From: Chinchilla lanigera
Lineage: Eukaryota; Chordata; Mammalia; Rodentia; Chinchillidae
Assembly (NCBI RefSeq): GCF_000276665.1
Contig: NW_004955465.1
Location: 211,814 to 275,813, forward strand
Direction: 5' to 3'
DNA length: 64,000 nt
The position numbers were made by a program, and so were the translations under genes. This document shows, one piece after another, positions 21,151 through 33,205 of the stretch (position 1 is its first letter; every line of letters starts with the position of its first letter). The notes beneath the pieces are model-generated. The model worked only from the letters and a program-made list of their open reading frames with translations. It did not search any database and had not been told where the DNA came from.

Positions 21151-21845
21151 TTGTTCAGGTTGAACAGTGCTCTCCAGAAGATATGTTGAAATCCCGGTCC
21201 CAAGTACTGCAGTGTGTGACCTTATTTGGAAACAAGGTGGTTGCAGATGTAATCACAGGTGGCCCTCAACTTATGATATTTTCACTTAATTATTTTCCAG
21301 TTTTACAATGGCAGGAAAGTTGTTTTTCCCCTTCAGTACAGTATTCAATAAGTTACATGAGCTATTCAAAGTTTTATCAGAAAACAAGCTTTGTGTTAGA
21401 AGATTCTGCTTAAATGTTGGCTAATACAAGGATCCTGATCATGTTTTAGGTAAACTAGGCTAAGCTGTGATATTGGATAAGTTAGGTGTATTAAAAGCAT
21501 CTTCAACTTTCAGTGAGTCTACGGGGTCATCTATAAGACCCTGGGACAGGGTGGGCATCGAATTCATTCGGACTGGTGTTCTTAAGAAGATAGCCTGTGA
21601 AGACACAGAGGTCTAAGGAAAGTTCCAGGCAAAGATGGCGGTAGAGGTTGGCGTGATGTCTGTCCAAGCCAAGGAATGCCATAATTGCCAGTGTCACCCA
21701 GAGCTAAGAGAGAGGCATGGAACAGACTCTCCCTTGGATTTTCAAAGGAGCCAACCATGGTCACCCCTTGATTTGGAACTGTGATTGTCCAGAACAGTGA
21801 AATAATAAATTTTTGTTATTTGGAGGCCACCCAGTCTGAGAGACA
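21151..21845 (+). mobile_element. MLT1-type solo LTR split by a DNA transposon
   Basis: The left part holds AGAAGATATGTTGAAATCCC and GTGTGACCTTATTTGGAAAC. The right part holds CGGACTGGTGTTCTTAAGAAG, GAACTGTGATTGTCCAGAAC, GAAATAATAAATTTTTGTTA and GGCCACCCAGTCTGAG. These are the ordered MLT1 landmarks. About 280 bp of unrelated DNA separates them. Confidence 0.8.
21256..21535. mobile_element. Non-autonomous DNA transposon inside MLT1
   Basis: CCCTCAACTTATGATATTTTC, TTCAGTACAGTATTCAATAAG, TTACATGAGCTATTCAAAG, GATAAGTTAGGTGTATTAAA and GCATCTTCAACTTTCAG belong to a common mammalian Tigger/MER-like element whose ends carry CGACTTACGATG-type inverted repeats. The exact subfamily is not asserted. 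Confidence 0.7.
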
Positions 21846-23304
21846 GAGAGAGAAAGAAAGTACTTTAGCTAAACTACAACGCATGAGATTGTGTTACACA
21901 AACAAAAGTCAGGGAAGGAATTCTTTGTGATAGGAACACATTGCTGTTATTTGTAACTACTCTCCAGTCTACTAAGATCTGGAGCCTGGAGCCTCTTCTG
22001 TTTGTGACCCCTGTATCCCAAAGACAGCTGATGTGACACAGTGAGCAGATGCCAGGGGAGAGGAGAGGTGGGTGGGCATGGGGAACTTTCAGGGCTAAGA
22101 GTGCAGGTCTTGGAAGCTATGGAATGGAGGGAAAGAATAACATGGGGTTGGTTCCCAAGGGGCTCCAAGAGCTGAAGGGAAGTTTCTGGGGAGAATGGCC
22201 ACCTGCTGTGGTCTGTGCATCATCTCTGCTCTCCCCGTGATATCGCTGGCAAGACTACTGACTTCTGATACTCTCAGCACACGTCCCCTCTCCTCCCCTT
22301 CCGGTGGGTGGCAATGCCGCGCCTGCCTTTGGATGGTCGAGGTGAAGTCGGAGACTGGGTGACCCATGTTACCGAAGCCCAGCCTGTGCTCCTGGTCCCT
22401 GCCATTCTCTACACCTCAGACTCCTTTTCTTCCTTTCTGCCTCACACCCCATTCGTATTTAAAGTCCTGTCCTGAGCAGAATGACAATTAACCAGGGCCT
22501 CTGAGTTCCCACGGGGTTTCTCCCATCCTTCTATTGCAGGGACTCTGGTATCCTCTTTGGGGTTGACAATTGTGTCACGGCCTGTCTCTGTCACCCCATC
22601 ATCCCCACCCCTGCCCTGGGCAATGAGCCTCACACACAGGGGATGCTGAGTCTGGTACGGGACAAGACAAGGAACAGAGACAGGGCTACAGGTGACAGAA
22701 TTAGGGAGCACTGGGAAGTCCACACCAAGCAAGGAAGGAGATGAAAAATAAAGTGGGGAGGAAGGAAGAGGAGTTGAGTGCTACCCTTCCTTTAAGCACT
22801 CCTCTGAGAAGTCTAATTTATATCATTAAAATCCAAACAACTAGGAGAATGAATGGTGATAGAAGCAGAGAGACAGAATTTGTAAAGGTGGGGAAGAAAC
22901 ACAAAGCCAAGGTCAAGATGAAAAAAGGGGTTTAAAGAATGCTTTAGAACGGAAAAAAAAAAAAGACATAGTGGGAGGTGGGAAAAACAGAGCAGCAGAA
23001 AGGTAGAGTGGTGGACAGTGAAGGGTAGGATTTGATAATAAAGGGTATGAGGTGGGGAGCGGGTTCTGGCACTGCCGAGAAACCAACTCACAGGCTTACC
23101 CCTGTATGACACAAGCGGATGGGTTTTGTAGCCAACTTGGCCTGACATCTAAAGAGATGTCTGAAGGGCTGTCAGGCTTGTGAGGCAGGAGGGCACTGGA
23201 AAGACCACAAAGGACCAGAAACAATGCAGAGAAACTCAACCCAGAAGCCATTTTTGTGGGGAAGGAGGAAATGGTAGATAATAATATACTGTAGAGATAA
23301 ATTA
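21846..23304. other. Unassigned, purine-rich in its right half
   Basis: A (GA)-rich run lies at 21838-21860. A purine-rich stretch at 22735-22990 includes an A-run at 22952-22964. No gene or named repeat. Confidence 0.4.
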
Positions 23305-23405
23305 GTAATACTCAGCTACCTCACCAGGGTGTTATGAGTGTTAATTAATTAATTATTGTTTGCAAAGCACTTTGAAGGTGGAAAGGCTCTATAATTATTA
23401 TGAAT
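23305..23405 (+). mobile_element. MIR3/L2-like SINE fragment
   Basis: CTACCTCACCAGGGTGTTATG, TTTGCAAAGCACTTTGAAGG and GGCTCTATAATTATTATGAA follow an old SINE 3' end (AGCGCTTTG...CTATATAAAT.ATTATTATT). Confidence 0.5.
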
Positions 23406-24831
23406 AAAATGTCAGAGATAATAATCCAACAGAATGCAATGACCTCATCAGTGTCTCATTTGCATGGCACGAAGTAAAGCAGCAATTCAAGAATTCTCTG
23501 CCAAAGGGGACACTAGCTGGGGACAACAGATGCCCACCTCAATGCCCTACCTTCTCCCTGCTGCATCTCTGCACTGGCCCGGGAGCTGTGACTCTGCCTG
23601 CTTCATAGGGGCTTCATAAGAAACTCTGTGAGATGATATTTTTATGGGTTGAAAAGTTCTGTGGGCAATAAGTGGTGATTGGGTGACTTTGTGATAGATA
23701 GTAGCACTTTGTGATAGGTAGTATCACAGGTCTGACAAACACTACACTGAGCGGCTTGGGAGTTTTCCAGCTGTTTTGTCTCAGAAAGGATGGTAAATAT
23801 GGTGGTGTGCATCTGTTCTTCAAGAGTAGGAAGGGTGTGGACAGTGAGGATAGGGATGGCAGGGATCCTGGGAAGAGATGGCACCTACACCATGCTGGCC
23901 CAAGTACTGGGGGAAGTAGCCATGAACAAACCACATTCCAAATATGAGAGATAAACAATAAACAACTAACAGCTCCCATTTATGTATGTTATGTGTCAGG
24001 CTCAGTAAGGGTGAAGAAGGAAAGGTACGGCAAATGGGGTGATAAGGGAATAGCTGTACAAGTTGGAAGTAGGAGAACTCCGGGTCTCTGCACCGGTGTG
24101 AGGTCTTTAGGGGTGCTGTTACTCCTGAAAGGAAGATGGTTGAGGACAGTTGCTTTTAGCCGAATTTTCCTCCTAGAGCCACACGGGGTGTGTACTAACC
24201 CTTGCTCCTATATCGGGAAAACACAGTAAGCTTGCCAGCAAATTCACCTTCCTGTCAACATCAGGGAGAGAGAGAAGGGAATTTTAATATTGGGTGAGTG
24301 TTATCAGAGTTGAACACATGTAAGAAAGCACAAAAGTGATTATCAAGTATCGGGTTTGCACAACTTATACCAGTTTCTACCCCCAGGAGAGAACAGACCG
24401 TGAACCTTCTTCTATCTTCTTGAGAGACAAGAGGACTCACCTTGCATGTGTCTTAAGTGCACCCTGAGAGACATCCCAGAACTCATTCCCAAGGATGAGC
24501 CTCAGTATCTCCCAGGGTCAGAAGTGCCATGATCACGCATTGTTAAATCACAAGGTTAGGCTTTTTATTACCCTTTTATGTTCTCAAGAAGACACTCCAA
24601 AAAGGGGTGGGTGAATCAGCATGTGCACTTCTCCCCAAAGAAAACTCTGTCATTTTATCCTTATTTCCCCAGTGGTATTTATTAATCTCTTTAATCCTCT
24701 GCTGAAGTCATTGTTGAAATGGTGCTGCTTTGGGTGACACTCCCATTTCTGTAGAAGCAACTGGCTTCTTCAGGATCCTAGGAAAACAACACTTACATAA
24801 ATTCAGGCCACCTTCAGCTAAGCGTGGGCTT
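23406..24831. other. Unassigned unique DNA
   Basis: A local duplication GTGATAGrTAGTA(G/T)CA at 23692-23727 is the only structure noticed. No exon recognised. Confidence 0.4.
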
Positions 24832-24940
24832 GGAGCAGTGATTCTTACACATCAGAATCCCCTGGGGGACTTGTGATAACTCATATTGCAGGACTCTGTA
24901 GTCTGGGCTGGTGTTAGCAGATCTGGATTCTGGGGTCCCA
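24832..24940 (+). mobile_element. MER5-like hAT fragment, left part
   Basis: GCAGTGATTCTTACACATCA and GAATCCCCTGGGGGACTTGT match the CAGTGGTTCT...ATCACCTGGG.ACTTGTTA start of MER5/MER20-type elements. Confidence 0.6.
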
Positions 24941-25294
24941 TAGACTCTTCCTAGGCATCCTCTCCAAGTTCTGAACAAAGAATTGAACAGACATGGGAAC
25001 AAAGGTGGCAAGGTTTTACATTTAAGAAGTACATTCTTCAGGGTGAAAGTGACCACTGAAAGAAGTTGACAGTGGGCATGTGGTTAATGGCAGGGGTCTT
25101 TTGTATCTCTCTTCCCTCAGTCTGATGGCAGATCTAGACTGTTCTATGAAAAACCTGCTTGTATCATGCCAGAAGAATTGAACATAACACTTTCTGATCG
25201 GTCCCAAGTGCAGGGCTTGGAAACTGTTTGCGCATGTGTCATGGGGTTCTGTGATTGACAGCTCATGCCTACTTGCCTAGCCAGCTTGTCCCAC

Positions 25295-25400
25295 CCTCAT
25301 TCCCTGCCTCACTGGAGCCCAAGAATGTGCATTTCTAGTAACTTTCCGGGCTATGCTGCTGCTGCTGGCTCAGGGACCCCACTTTGAGAAGCACTCATTT
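25295..25400 (+). mobile_element. MER5-like hAT fragment, right part
   Basis: AAGAATGTGCATTTCTAGTA, GCTGCTGCTGGCTCAGGGAC and CCACTTTGAGAAGCACTC match a MER5-type right end. It may be the other half of the 24.8 kb fragment or a separate insertion. Confidence 0.6.
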
Positions 25401-25789
25401 AGAGAATAGAGGAACCTGTTTTCAGAGAGAAGAACTGGGGCGAAGGCAGCGAACACAGATTAAGGGCGATACGTGGGGGTAGCTAAGTGGAGTGGCAGCT
25501 GGCTTAGAAAACTGCTCATCAGACCCCTGGTAAATAGGGGTCCTTGGTGGGGAATGTAGCTTGGCCTGGGCTGGTCTCCGGCTTCCTCCTTGTTTTCCTC
25601 CCTTAGGTGAAATGCCCGTGAGTATAGACTCTCCACCCTCCAGCAACGTGGTGTTAAATGAGATAGTCTGTAAGGAGTGCCTCATACAGATGTGGGGGTC
25701 AAGCTGTTATTAATAATAAGGAGCTCAACAGGAAATCTCACCAAAAAAGTGTCCTCAGAGGACCAAGGCATTTATTTGCACAGAGCGTT
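25401..25789. other. Unassigned unique DNA
   Basis: Nothing recognised. Confidence 0.4.
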
Positions 25790-26215
25790 TGCCAAGTCCT
25801 CCTGACTTTTCTTCCCCTGCCTTCCCCCACCCCGCAAGTCAACGGCTTTGAACTGGGACTTCAAAGAGGAGCCAAGCTCTTTTCTTCAAACAGGTTTATA
25901 AAGAGATTTTGATACAAGACAACAATACTTGTCAGCAGTGCCCAGTTATCGTCCTTCCTTTGTAGTTTTATTAGGAAATAATTTCCCTGCCGGTGCGGCT
26001 CCTGCTGGCTGCCCTTGTTTCTCCATTTGCGATTGGATCTGCCCACCGGAGGGGCTTCCCCTGGGCCGCAGAGGCTTTGCCAGCTGGGGGCTGTAGAAAG
26101 ACATCACCGGAAGGGTCTCCCTGCAGCCAATTTACCATCTGCCCCTCCCCTGCCTTCCTGATCTTTGTAGCAAAAATGCAATTTGTTTGACCACTAGGGA
26201 GATTTAAAATCCCAG
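25790..26215. promoter_or_regulatory. Candidate conserved non-coding block
   Basis: Repeat-free by eye. Motif-rich AT islands (AACAGGTTTATAAAGAG, AGTTTTATTAGGAAATAATTT) lie in GC-rich context (GCCGGTGCGGCTCCTGC, CACCGGAGGGGC). It contains a few CpGs but no CpG island. The assignment is inference only. Confidence 0.25.
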
Positions 26216-27079
26216 CTTGTCAAGCCCTCTTCCCTTATTATTATTTTAATGAAGAAGAAGAAAGAGGGAACTGGCTAGAAAATGAAAGGAGGCATTTAAC
26301 TCCCTTTTCTAGGGTGCTCTACCTCGCAGGTTGGAAGTAAGATTCCCAACCTGTGAAAACCCAGGAGCCCACTGACTTAAGGGGACAAACCAGAACCTGC
26401 TGGCGGGGGCTGCTCTCCAAGGAGAGGTGGGGTGTTCCTTTGGGAAAGGGAGGATGCCATAATCTGCTATAAGTGAGTGGGTCTGTGCAGCGTGCAGAGA
26501 GCACTGCGGCAAGTTCCAAGTGCACAGAAATGACAGACACAGTGTTCCCAGCCTGGGCTTGGGGAGCCGGGTGATCAGGGGGCTGGACAGGGACTATTCA
26601 CTGAAGGCTCTGTTCGCCAGCCAGGGCAAAGCCCTGGTGTCAGGAGCTGCGGGTGCAGGGGACAGAGTCTTGGCATCTGCTGAGGGGCGGGGAGGAGGCA
26701 GGGAAGAAGAAGGGAGCCATGGTGGTGGCTTCAGAGCAGGCTACCTGGGTGCTTTTCCAGAGTCATAAAGGCGACAGAGACAGAGAGTGGAGAGCAGCAG
26801 GCGGGAGGAAATGACTGAGGGAATGTGATCCCCGAGAGGTGGGACGGGAGGGAACAGGAGCAGATGGGGGCACTTAGCCATGGAGTGAAAGACGCTTCAC
26901 TTCCTTTTTATGAAATTGGGAAGAAACATGAGAAAGGATGTCGATCATTTACGGGGCTGGAGAGCAAGGGGAGCAGGCAAGTTCAAATTTTCTGCCCTTT
27001 ATTGTCTCAGGAAGCTGGAATTAAGGGCAGCTGCAGACAGGGAGGGCGACCTCCCTGGGATTTGGGAAGTCCCAGGTAG
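26216..27079. other. Unassigned unique DNA
   Basis: TTATTATTATTTTAATGAAGAAGAAGAAAG at the left is low-complexity. Otherwise nothing recognised. Confidence 0.4.
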
Positions 27080-27190
27080 AAGGATCTTGGAGATCATTTA
27101 GTTCAAAGCCCTTGCTGTGGCCATTGTGATTCAGAGGGATTTAGGAGTTTCCCGAGGTAATTACTGTGTTGATGAGTGAGTGATACAGCA
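27080..27190 (-). mobile_element. Ancient SINE-like fragment
   Basis: ATCTTGGAGATCATTTAGTTC and TTCAGAGGGATTTAGGAG match an old mammalian repeat (GGAGATCATCTAGTCCAA...GAGGAAACTGAGGC). MIR3 or L2-related; family uncertain. Confidence 0.4.
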
Positions 27191-27954
27191 GGGACTGAGG
27201 CGCCCAGGTCAGAGCTCTGCTGAAGTCAGCTGCATCCCAAGGGAGGGCGATCCTGATCTGCTGCCACCTGGGACGATGCAGGAGGCCTAGGCTGAACAAG
27301 GCCCCTTAGATACCCTGCTGCACCAGCGGTGAGCTGGGTCCCTGGGCCCTGGCTCTGCTGACAGGAGACAGGTCAGTGCAGAGAGCAGTCATTGTCACCT
27401 AGGGTCACACTGCCCACTGCACAATGAACAGAACACCGTGGGTCTATGGAAGTCACAGAGGCAACTTCATTTCTCACACTCTAAAGTATTTTGCTGACCT
27501 GGGATGACTCATCTGCCCCTCAACAGTTTCCTGCTATTGCCAAAGGAAATAGTAAAGTGCAAAGCCACAGTGCAGGAGCCAGCCTGAAAGCTCGGAGATT
27601 CTGGGCAGCGTGTGCCAGACCACGGGAACACAAAGTCTGGTTACTGCCCAGCATCTATGCCAGCGTCCTGATGCCCATTGCTTGGAGAGGTTACCCTCGC
27701 TAGGAGGATCGATGATTCCCAAAGATTCATCCAAAGACAATAATTAAACTCAGATTTTAATGTGCATTCCATTGCTTCCTACCTCCTCCTGCTGATTTCT
27801 TCATTTTCCCATGGAATATAAAACATTGACCAGAATGTGAGGAACACACCAGGGGCCTTGTCCATGAGGTCTGGCCAGGGTGGACCCAACCCCCAGCCAG
27901 TTAAATAGTGTTTGAGGCTGTTAGTGAAGAAAAAACATGAAGATATAATACAAT
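27191..27954. other. Unassigned unique DNA
   Basis: Nothing recognised. Confidence 0.4.
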
Positions 27955-28170
27955 AGCATCACAAAACACAATCTATGGCTTGTGGCTCAAGTCTGGCCTG
28001 CAGTCTGCTTTTGTACAACCTGTGAGCTAGGAATGAGTCTACATTTTAGAAGATCTGTTTAAAAAATGCAAAAAATAAAAAACAAAAAATATCCTACAAA
28101 CTGTATGTGGCCCCAAAGCCTAATGTGTTAGCTAACCAGTCCTTCCTAGAAATAATTTATCAACCCCTAG
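27955..28170. mobile_element. hAT-Charlie non-autonomous fragment
   Basis: GCTCAAGTCTGGCCTGCAGT, CTGCTTTTGTACAACCTGTG, GTGGCCCCAAAGCCTAATGT and TTATCAACCCCTAG match the ordered parts of a common MER33-like hAT element ending in an ACCCCTG-type terminus. The left terminus is missing. Confidence 0.65.
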
Positions 28171-28939
28171 TGATGAATACACACTTTAATCACAAAAAGA
28201 TAACCATGTAGAATTGCATTGTTCACTAGATAAGCAAAAGACTTATTGAAAGTATTAATTTGCTGTGTACAAAAGATAGTATGGCCTTGTAAGAAGATGT
28301 AAATTCCAAGTTGTATGACCAATCATGTCAGCTAATCTCATTGGCTTCCCTTGGGCATGAGGTCAGAAGTGACTCTTGGAGGTCTCTGTGACCTCAGGGC
28401 TTGGCCACACTGCCCTGTGCCTGCTGGACCAGGGCTCCTTTAGAGCTACAGAGAGCCACCACAAGGGCGGCCACCAGGTACTCTTTCGCAGACATTCGGT
28501 GCTGTAGTTTGTGGTGCGGACCTGTGTCCTTAACATTCTCCACTGGTGGGGAGGGAGGCTTCCTCTTTCCTCAGTCGAAGGGCAGTTCAGCCAGGGCCAG
28601 TGAGGTGTGACTAGCAGAGCCCCTGACTCCCTGACCAGTATGTGCATCCCTGGCCTCCTGATGCCCATTGTAAATTAACCGAAGGCTTTGTCACTGCAGA
28701 TAGGACAGCTGTGCTTCTGAACTGCCAGGGCCTCAGGGCAGAGGCTGTCACTGTGCTCTGGATTTCCCTGGGGAGACAGACAAATGAGCTGACACCTTGT
28801 GACACCCAGCATCTGTCCAGGAGGACACAGGCACTCACGCCAATCAGGTGGGCGTACGGGCTTGGGGTCAGGAGGTGTGTGGGCTCCTATCCTGCAGCTG
28901 GAGGGACAGAGCAACGGCCTGATGTGCCAGACCATATGG
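28171..28939. other. Unassigned unique DNA
   Basis: Nothing recognised. Confidence 0.4.
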
Positions 28940-29025
28940 GTGATGAGGCTCCAAATTGAGCGTTCAAATCTTGCCTCTGCTATTAATTAGTCATGCAGCC
29001 TTAGACACATGTTCTAGCATGTTGG
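28940..29025 (+). mobile_element. MIR fragment
   Basis: AGCGTTCAAATCTTGCCTCTG, then ATTAATTAGTCATGCAGCCTT, matches GGTTCGAATCCCGGCTCTGC..CTAGCTGTGTGACCTT. Confidence 0.55.
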
Positions 29026-29364
29026 GTCTGTGGTGTGGGGGGCTGAGAGATTGGATGCAGAGAAACTCAGTGAGGAAGCAAAAGAAGAAGTCAGTGGGGG
29101 GCTTCTTCCATCCATTCTGCTTATTTCTACATAAATACTTCACCTGAAGATCGAATGGAATCTCTGATGCAGGGAACGGAGAGACAGAAAGACAGAAACA
29201 CACATACAGATTCAGAGACAGCACATTTTGAAGGGCAGAACTGGTATAGGAAAGGCAAAGTGGAGGGAGAAATTGTAAGTAAACCAAATTCTCCAGCACT
29301 TCCTGGCAAATTCCTATAAGAATCAGAGAGAAACTGATCAAGGAGGTACCTTAGGCATGTACTA
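29026..29364. other. Unassigned unique DNA
   Basis: AGACAGAAAGACAGAAAC is mildly low-complexity. Nothing else seen. Confidence 0.4.
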
Positions 29365-29585
29365 GGGAATACAGGCAGAGAGCCTGAGCTCAGACACCAA
29401 CAGTGCTATTTACTAGCAGTGATCAGGCAAGTGATTAAAGTTCTCTGAGCGTTCACCCTCAAGTCTTTAAGTAGGAGTTATAATAACCACCCCAACCCAC
29501 AAGGTCGCGGTGAGCATGAGGGCTGGACTACGCTCTGAGAGAGCTGAGAACCAGGGGCCTGCCGGTGCCAGGTGTGACTATAAGT
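29365..29585 (+). mobile_element. MIR SINE
   Basis: GAGCTCAGACACCAACAGTG, GATCAGGCAAGTGATTAAAG, TAGGAGTTATAATAACCACC and AAGGTCGCGGTGAGCATGAG follow the MIR order. Confidence 0.6.
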
Positions 29586-31499
29586 CAGGAGACCAGGGCA
29601 TGGGTCTCTATAGCTGATCCTCATGGGCCTGGTCTCCACTTAATGGTGCCCTACAGAAGCCAAAACAGGCTTTCCTTTGTGTAGGGCCAGCAGACCCATG
29701 GCGATTGAGTCCCATTAAATGACAGCAGCAACAGTTCAGAACTTTCTAGCCTATGTCACTGAAGTCAAGCCCATGCAGTTAATTTCCTGTTTCTCTTCTG
29801 GGTCGATTTCCTTTGCTCTTGGTTGGGGGAAAGTCAGTTTTGAAAACACGCCTTGTGTAATAGGTGTTTCAAAAACAGTAGAGCATTTGGTATGAACCTA
29901 TTAAATTCTAACAGCTCTGCTGGCAGGTAAAGCACAGCTATAGACTTACAAAATACTCATGCTGTTTGCCTTTTGGACTGCTGGGACCATTCTAAAGAGA
30001 TTTCATGCTTAGGGTCAAGGAATTTTGAGGGGCGGATTTTATTTCTGCAACTCGCTCCGCTCACATTGTCCTCCTTTGTGGTCTAAATTGCAGGATTGTT
30101 TATCTGCCTCCAGCTGAAGCTGGTCTTGCTGAAAATCCATCGCTCCTCTTCAACCCCAAATACCTATTTGTTAGTTGTTGATCCCACAAAGGGATTATGC
30201 TGCCTTTGGGCTTTTCTTTTCCTAACTCTGCCTTAATAGTTGAGTGTCCAAAACTGCTGATATAAAAATAAACATATAAAACTCAACTCTGAAATCCCAC
30301 TGTGTGGGATTCTGGAACCGTCAGGCTACTTGATTCCATAAGTAGGTATCTTAGACCAAGATGCTTTTGCTGAGGGAGAAGGCTCTGAAATAGAGGATAG
30401 GGGGACTGAAACAAAGCAGGGTTTTCTGGGAGACACAAGGAGGAAGAGAGAATATGATGAGAACAAAAAGTACTTGCAGAAAATTCTCAGAGGAGGGAAG
30501 GGAGTGTAACAATGGATAGCAATGCTCGCAGTCATCTGTGATATTTAGCAGAAAGATCCTCTAGGGTGAAGTATTTGGAACCAATGTATTCCAGAGCCAG
30601 AGGAAGTAGGATTAATGATGTGAACTAGAAAATGTGAGGGCTCAGGGTACCCACAAATGTTTCATCATACACTTCACCCTGTGATTTTTCAGACAGTAAG
30701 GTAACAAGGAATGAAGTGTCTGAATAGCAAATGCAGTTTTCCACATGGTATGGAGCCATAAAATGATGTCAGAACTTCAGAAAAAGTGTTTAGACTGGAC
30801 TTTGTTTTACTTTGTGGAAATTCAGTTCAAAGAATCAGTGATTTTTTCATCTGGCTAATGTCATAGATTTATAAAGAATTCTTCTCTTGGACATACATAA
30901 AAAGACATAAGACCCCATCATGAAAGGCCTGCCCTGATCACAGTGTCAGACATCGTCAGTGATCTCTTTCGTGCACATAGAGCAATCCATCTCTCAGCAT
31001 CCCCTGGACTTGTGGATTTTTTTTTTTTTTTTATCTCTTTCTGATACTAAGGTTGAACTAGGCTTTGGTTGAGAAGACAAGCAACAGTGAGAGAAATTCT
31101 GAATTACTGCCTTTTCCTTTGGCCTTGAGCCTCACTGATACGTGGACTAGTAGCCTCTTTTCCTCTTTAACCCAAGTCCAATGATAATAAACCAATGTCT
31201 AACGTGGACAGTATGAGGGAACTGTCAGGGTGGAAGCGGGAGATTCTTTCCTAACTCTACTCCTTGGAATTAAGCTGCAAATATTGGCAACACATACCTG
31301 TTGCTGTGAAGCTTATAAAGATTCTATGTCTGTACAATGAGATGAGGTCAGTATAGCCAGTTGCCCGGATGTGTTCATATAGAGATGGCGTTGGGCCAAA
31401 CTCTTATATTGCTAGCTGCTCTCCAGGAATCACTTACATTATGTTTCCCTCCTTTCCAACAAACCTATTCTTCCTATATCACATTTCCCGAGTCTGCTG
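29586..31499. other. About 1.9 kb unassigned DNA
   Basis: A poly-T run lies at 31018-31034 with no element attached. No exon, RNA gene or named repeat recognised. Confidence 0.4.
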
Positions 31500-31621
31500 G
31501 GGTAGATTGAATAGTGGCACCCAAAGATATCCATACCTTAACCTCAGGAACCTGTGAATGTTACCTTGTATGGGAAAAGGGAATCTTAAGGTTGTGCTTA
31601 TATGAAGGACCCTGAAGCATG

Positions 31622-31782
31622 GAACATATTAGTCCATTTTTATTACTAGAACAAAATGCCTGAGGCTGGGAAACTTTAATGAAGAGGTTTATTTAGCTCA
31701 TAGTTTTGAGGTTCTTCTTGCGATGGTCTTCTTTCTGCCAGAATCTGGAGGTGGCCCAGGGCATCACATGGCAAGGAAGAGG

Positions 31783-31822
<40 letters not shown>

Positions 31823-32044
31823 TGTTGTGGTCTTTCTTCTTCCTATAAAGCCCTGGTATTCAATCTTAAGGGCTCCATCTTGATGGCCTTTCCTGATCCT
31901 AATCACCTCCTCCTAAAGATCCTGAGGAACACTATAGGTGGATTAAATTTTCCACCCATTTAATATCTCAAAATAGGGATTAAATTTCCACACATGAACC
32001 TTTGGGAGACACACTCAAATTGTATCCCAAACGTAGGAGGGAGA
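31622..32044 (-). mobile_element. MaLR-type LTR inserted into MLT1
   Basis: TTAGTCCATTTTTATTACTAG, GCCTGAGGCTGGGAAACTTT, GAAGAGGTTTATTTAGCTCA, CCTAATCACCTCCTCCTAAAG and AACCTTTGGGAGACACACTC are the inverted MST/MT-like landmarks. A (TG)n microsatellite (31786-31820) has grown inside it. No clean TSD was found. Confidence 0.7.
31786..31820. repeat. (TG)n microsatellite
   Basis: About 17 TG units within the inserted LTR. Confidence 0.95.
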
Positions 32045-32405
32045 TTACCTGGGATTATCTAAGCAGGTCCTAAAAGTAACTATACTGCCTTTACAAGGGG
32101 GAGGCCCAGGGACCTTTGACATTTGACCACAGAAGAGGAGACACCCATGTGGTGACAGTAGCAGAGCCCGGTGTGATGTGGACATGTGCCAAGCACTGCT
32201 GACAGTGCTAGAAGCTGGAAGAGTAAGAAATGGCTCTTCCTCTGGAGCCTCTGAAGCCTCTGAAGCATCCAGCCCTGTCAACACATTGGTTTTAGCCCAC
32301 AGTACCCCTTACATATTTGTAGCTCTCAGAATGACTACAGAACACATTTCTGTTATTTGTCACTAACTTTGCAGTAATTTGTTACAGCAGGAATGGGAAA
32401 CTAAC

Positions 32406-33079
32406 ACGCCGTTCTTGTCGGATTTGCTACAGAATGAGGGAACCCATCTCTCTGGTTCTCACTGGGCTACTACTGGGACACACAGGGTCATCTCCAGTCA
32501 GTGTCTGTGCTCCGATGCACCCAGGCTGGCCCAGGTCACACATTAAATCGTTCAAGCCTATCTCCGAAGCAAAACTAATTTTAAAACTGATAATATCAGA
32601 GAACTCTCCTTTACCAAAGTACACAAACACCCCCCCAACACACACACACACACACACACGCATGCTCATTTTGGACAGCTGCCAATAGGTTTTAGATACC
32701 AGAGTTTGAAGAAGTTTTACCATGCTGTTAACATGAGCAGGGGGATTCTTGGGTTTCTCTGGGAGTGTCTGCGCTGTGGGGAGGTAAAGAGGTGACCGGC
32801 AGTGGCCACAAGGCTTCCCTTTTCCTCTTCAGAGTCTCTTATACCTTCTGCTCTATTCCTACACTGCCCAATGTCCCATGCAATCTCCTGGTCCTGTGTT
32901 TCCCTCCTGGCATCATTATCTAGTTTTTAGCTAACAAAAGCACCCAATCTGTGCAGTAAAGTCAAGATTGCTCCCTGTCCTCCCATCCTCCCAAGCTTCT
33001 TTCTCAGCCTGTCAACCATATGCTTTTAACATGTGCCTCCCACAGAGGCTGTGATCCTTCTTTCTTGACAGAACCATAG
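32406..33079. other. Unassigned, with a (CA)n tract
   Basis: A (CA)n microsatellite lies at 32638-32660, preceded by CCCCCC. Nothing else recognised. Confidence 0.45.
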
Positions 33080-33205
33080 ACCTTCTGAGTTAGAAAGGAC
33101 TTTTATGAACAACATTTATTCCAGTCCCAGTGAAATAATGAACTTGGGGCTCAGGCAGTGAGGAGGAAGGGTCATGAGGCCCAGAGACCCACAGGTGCAG
33201 CGCAC
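33080..33205 (-). mobile_element. Ancient SINE-like fragment
   Basis: AGTTAGAAAGGACTTTTATG, then ACTTGGGGCTCAGGCAGTGA, resembles the same old repeat as at 27.1 kb. Diverged; family uncertain. Confidence 0.35.

Larger units (their letters stand above)
31500..32405 (+). mobile_element. MLT1-type LTR split by a younger LTR
   Basis: The left part (31500-31620) reads TAGATTGAATAGTGGCACCC, AACCTGTGAATGTTACCTTG. The right part (from about 32045) reads GATTACCTGGGATTATCTAAG, GAAGAGGAGACACCCATGTG, TAGCCCACAGTACCCC, TTGTTACAGCAGGAATGGG and AAACTAACAC. Together they form one MLT1 in order. Confidence 0.75.

Noticed and set aside
25980..26110. Possible CpG-island promoter
   Set aside because: A handful of CpGs over about 130 bp, far too few and too short for an island; no initiator or adjoining exon seen.
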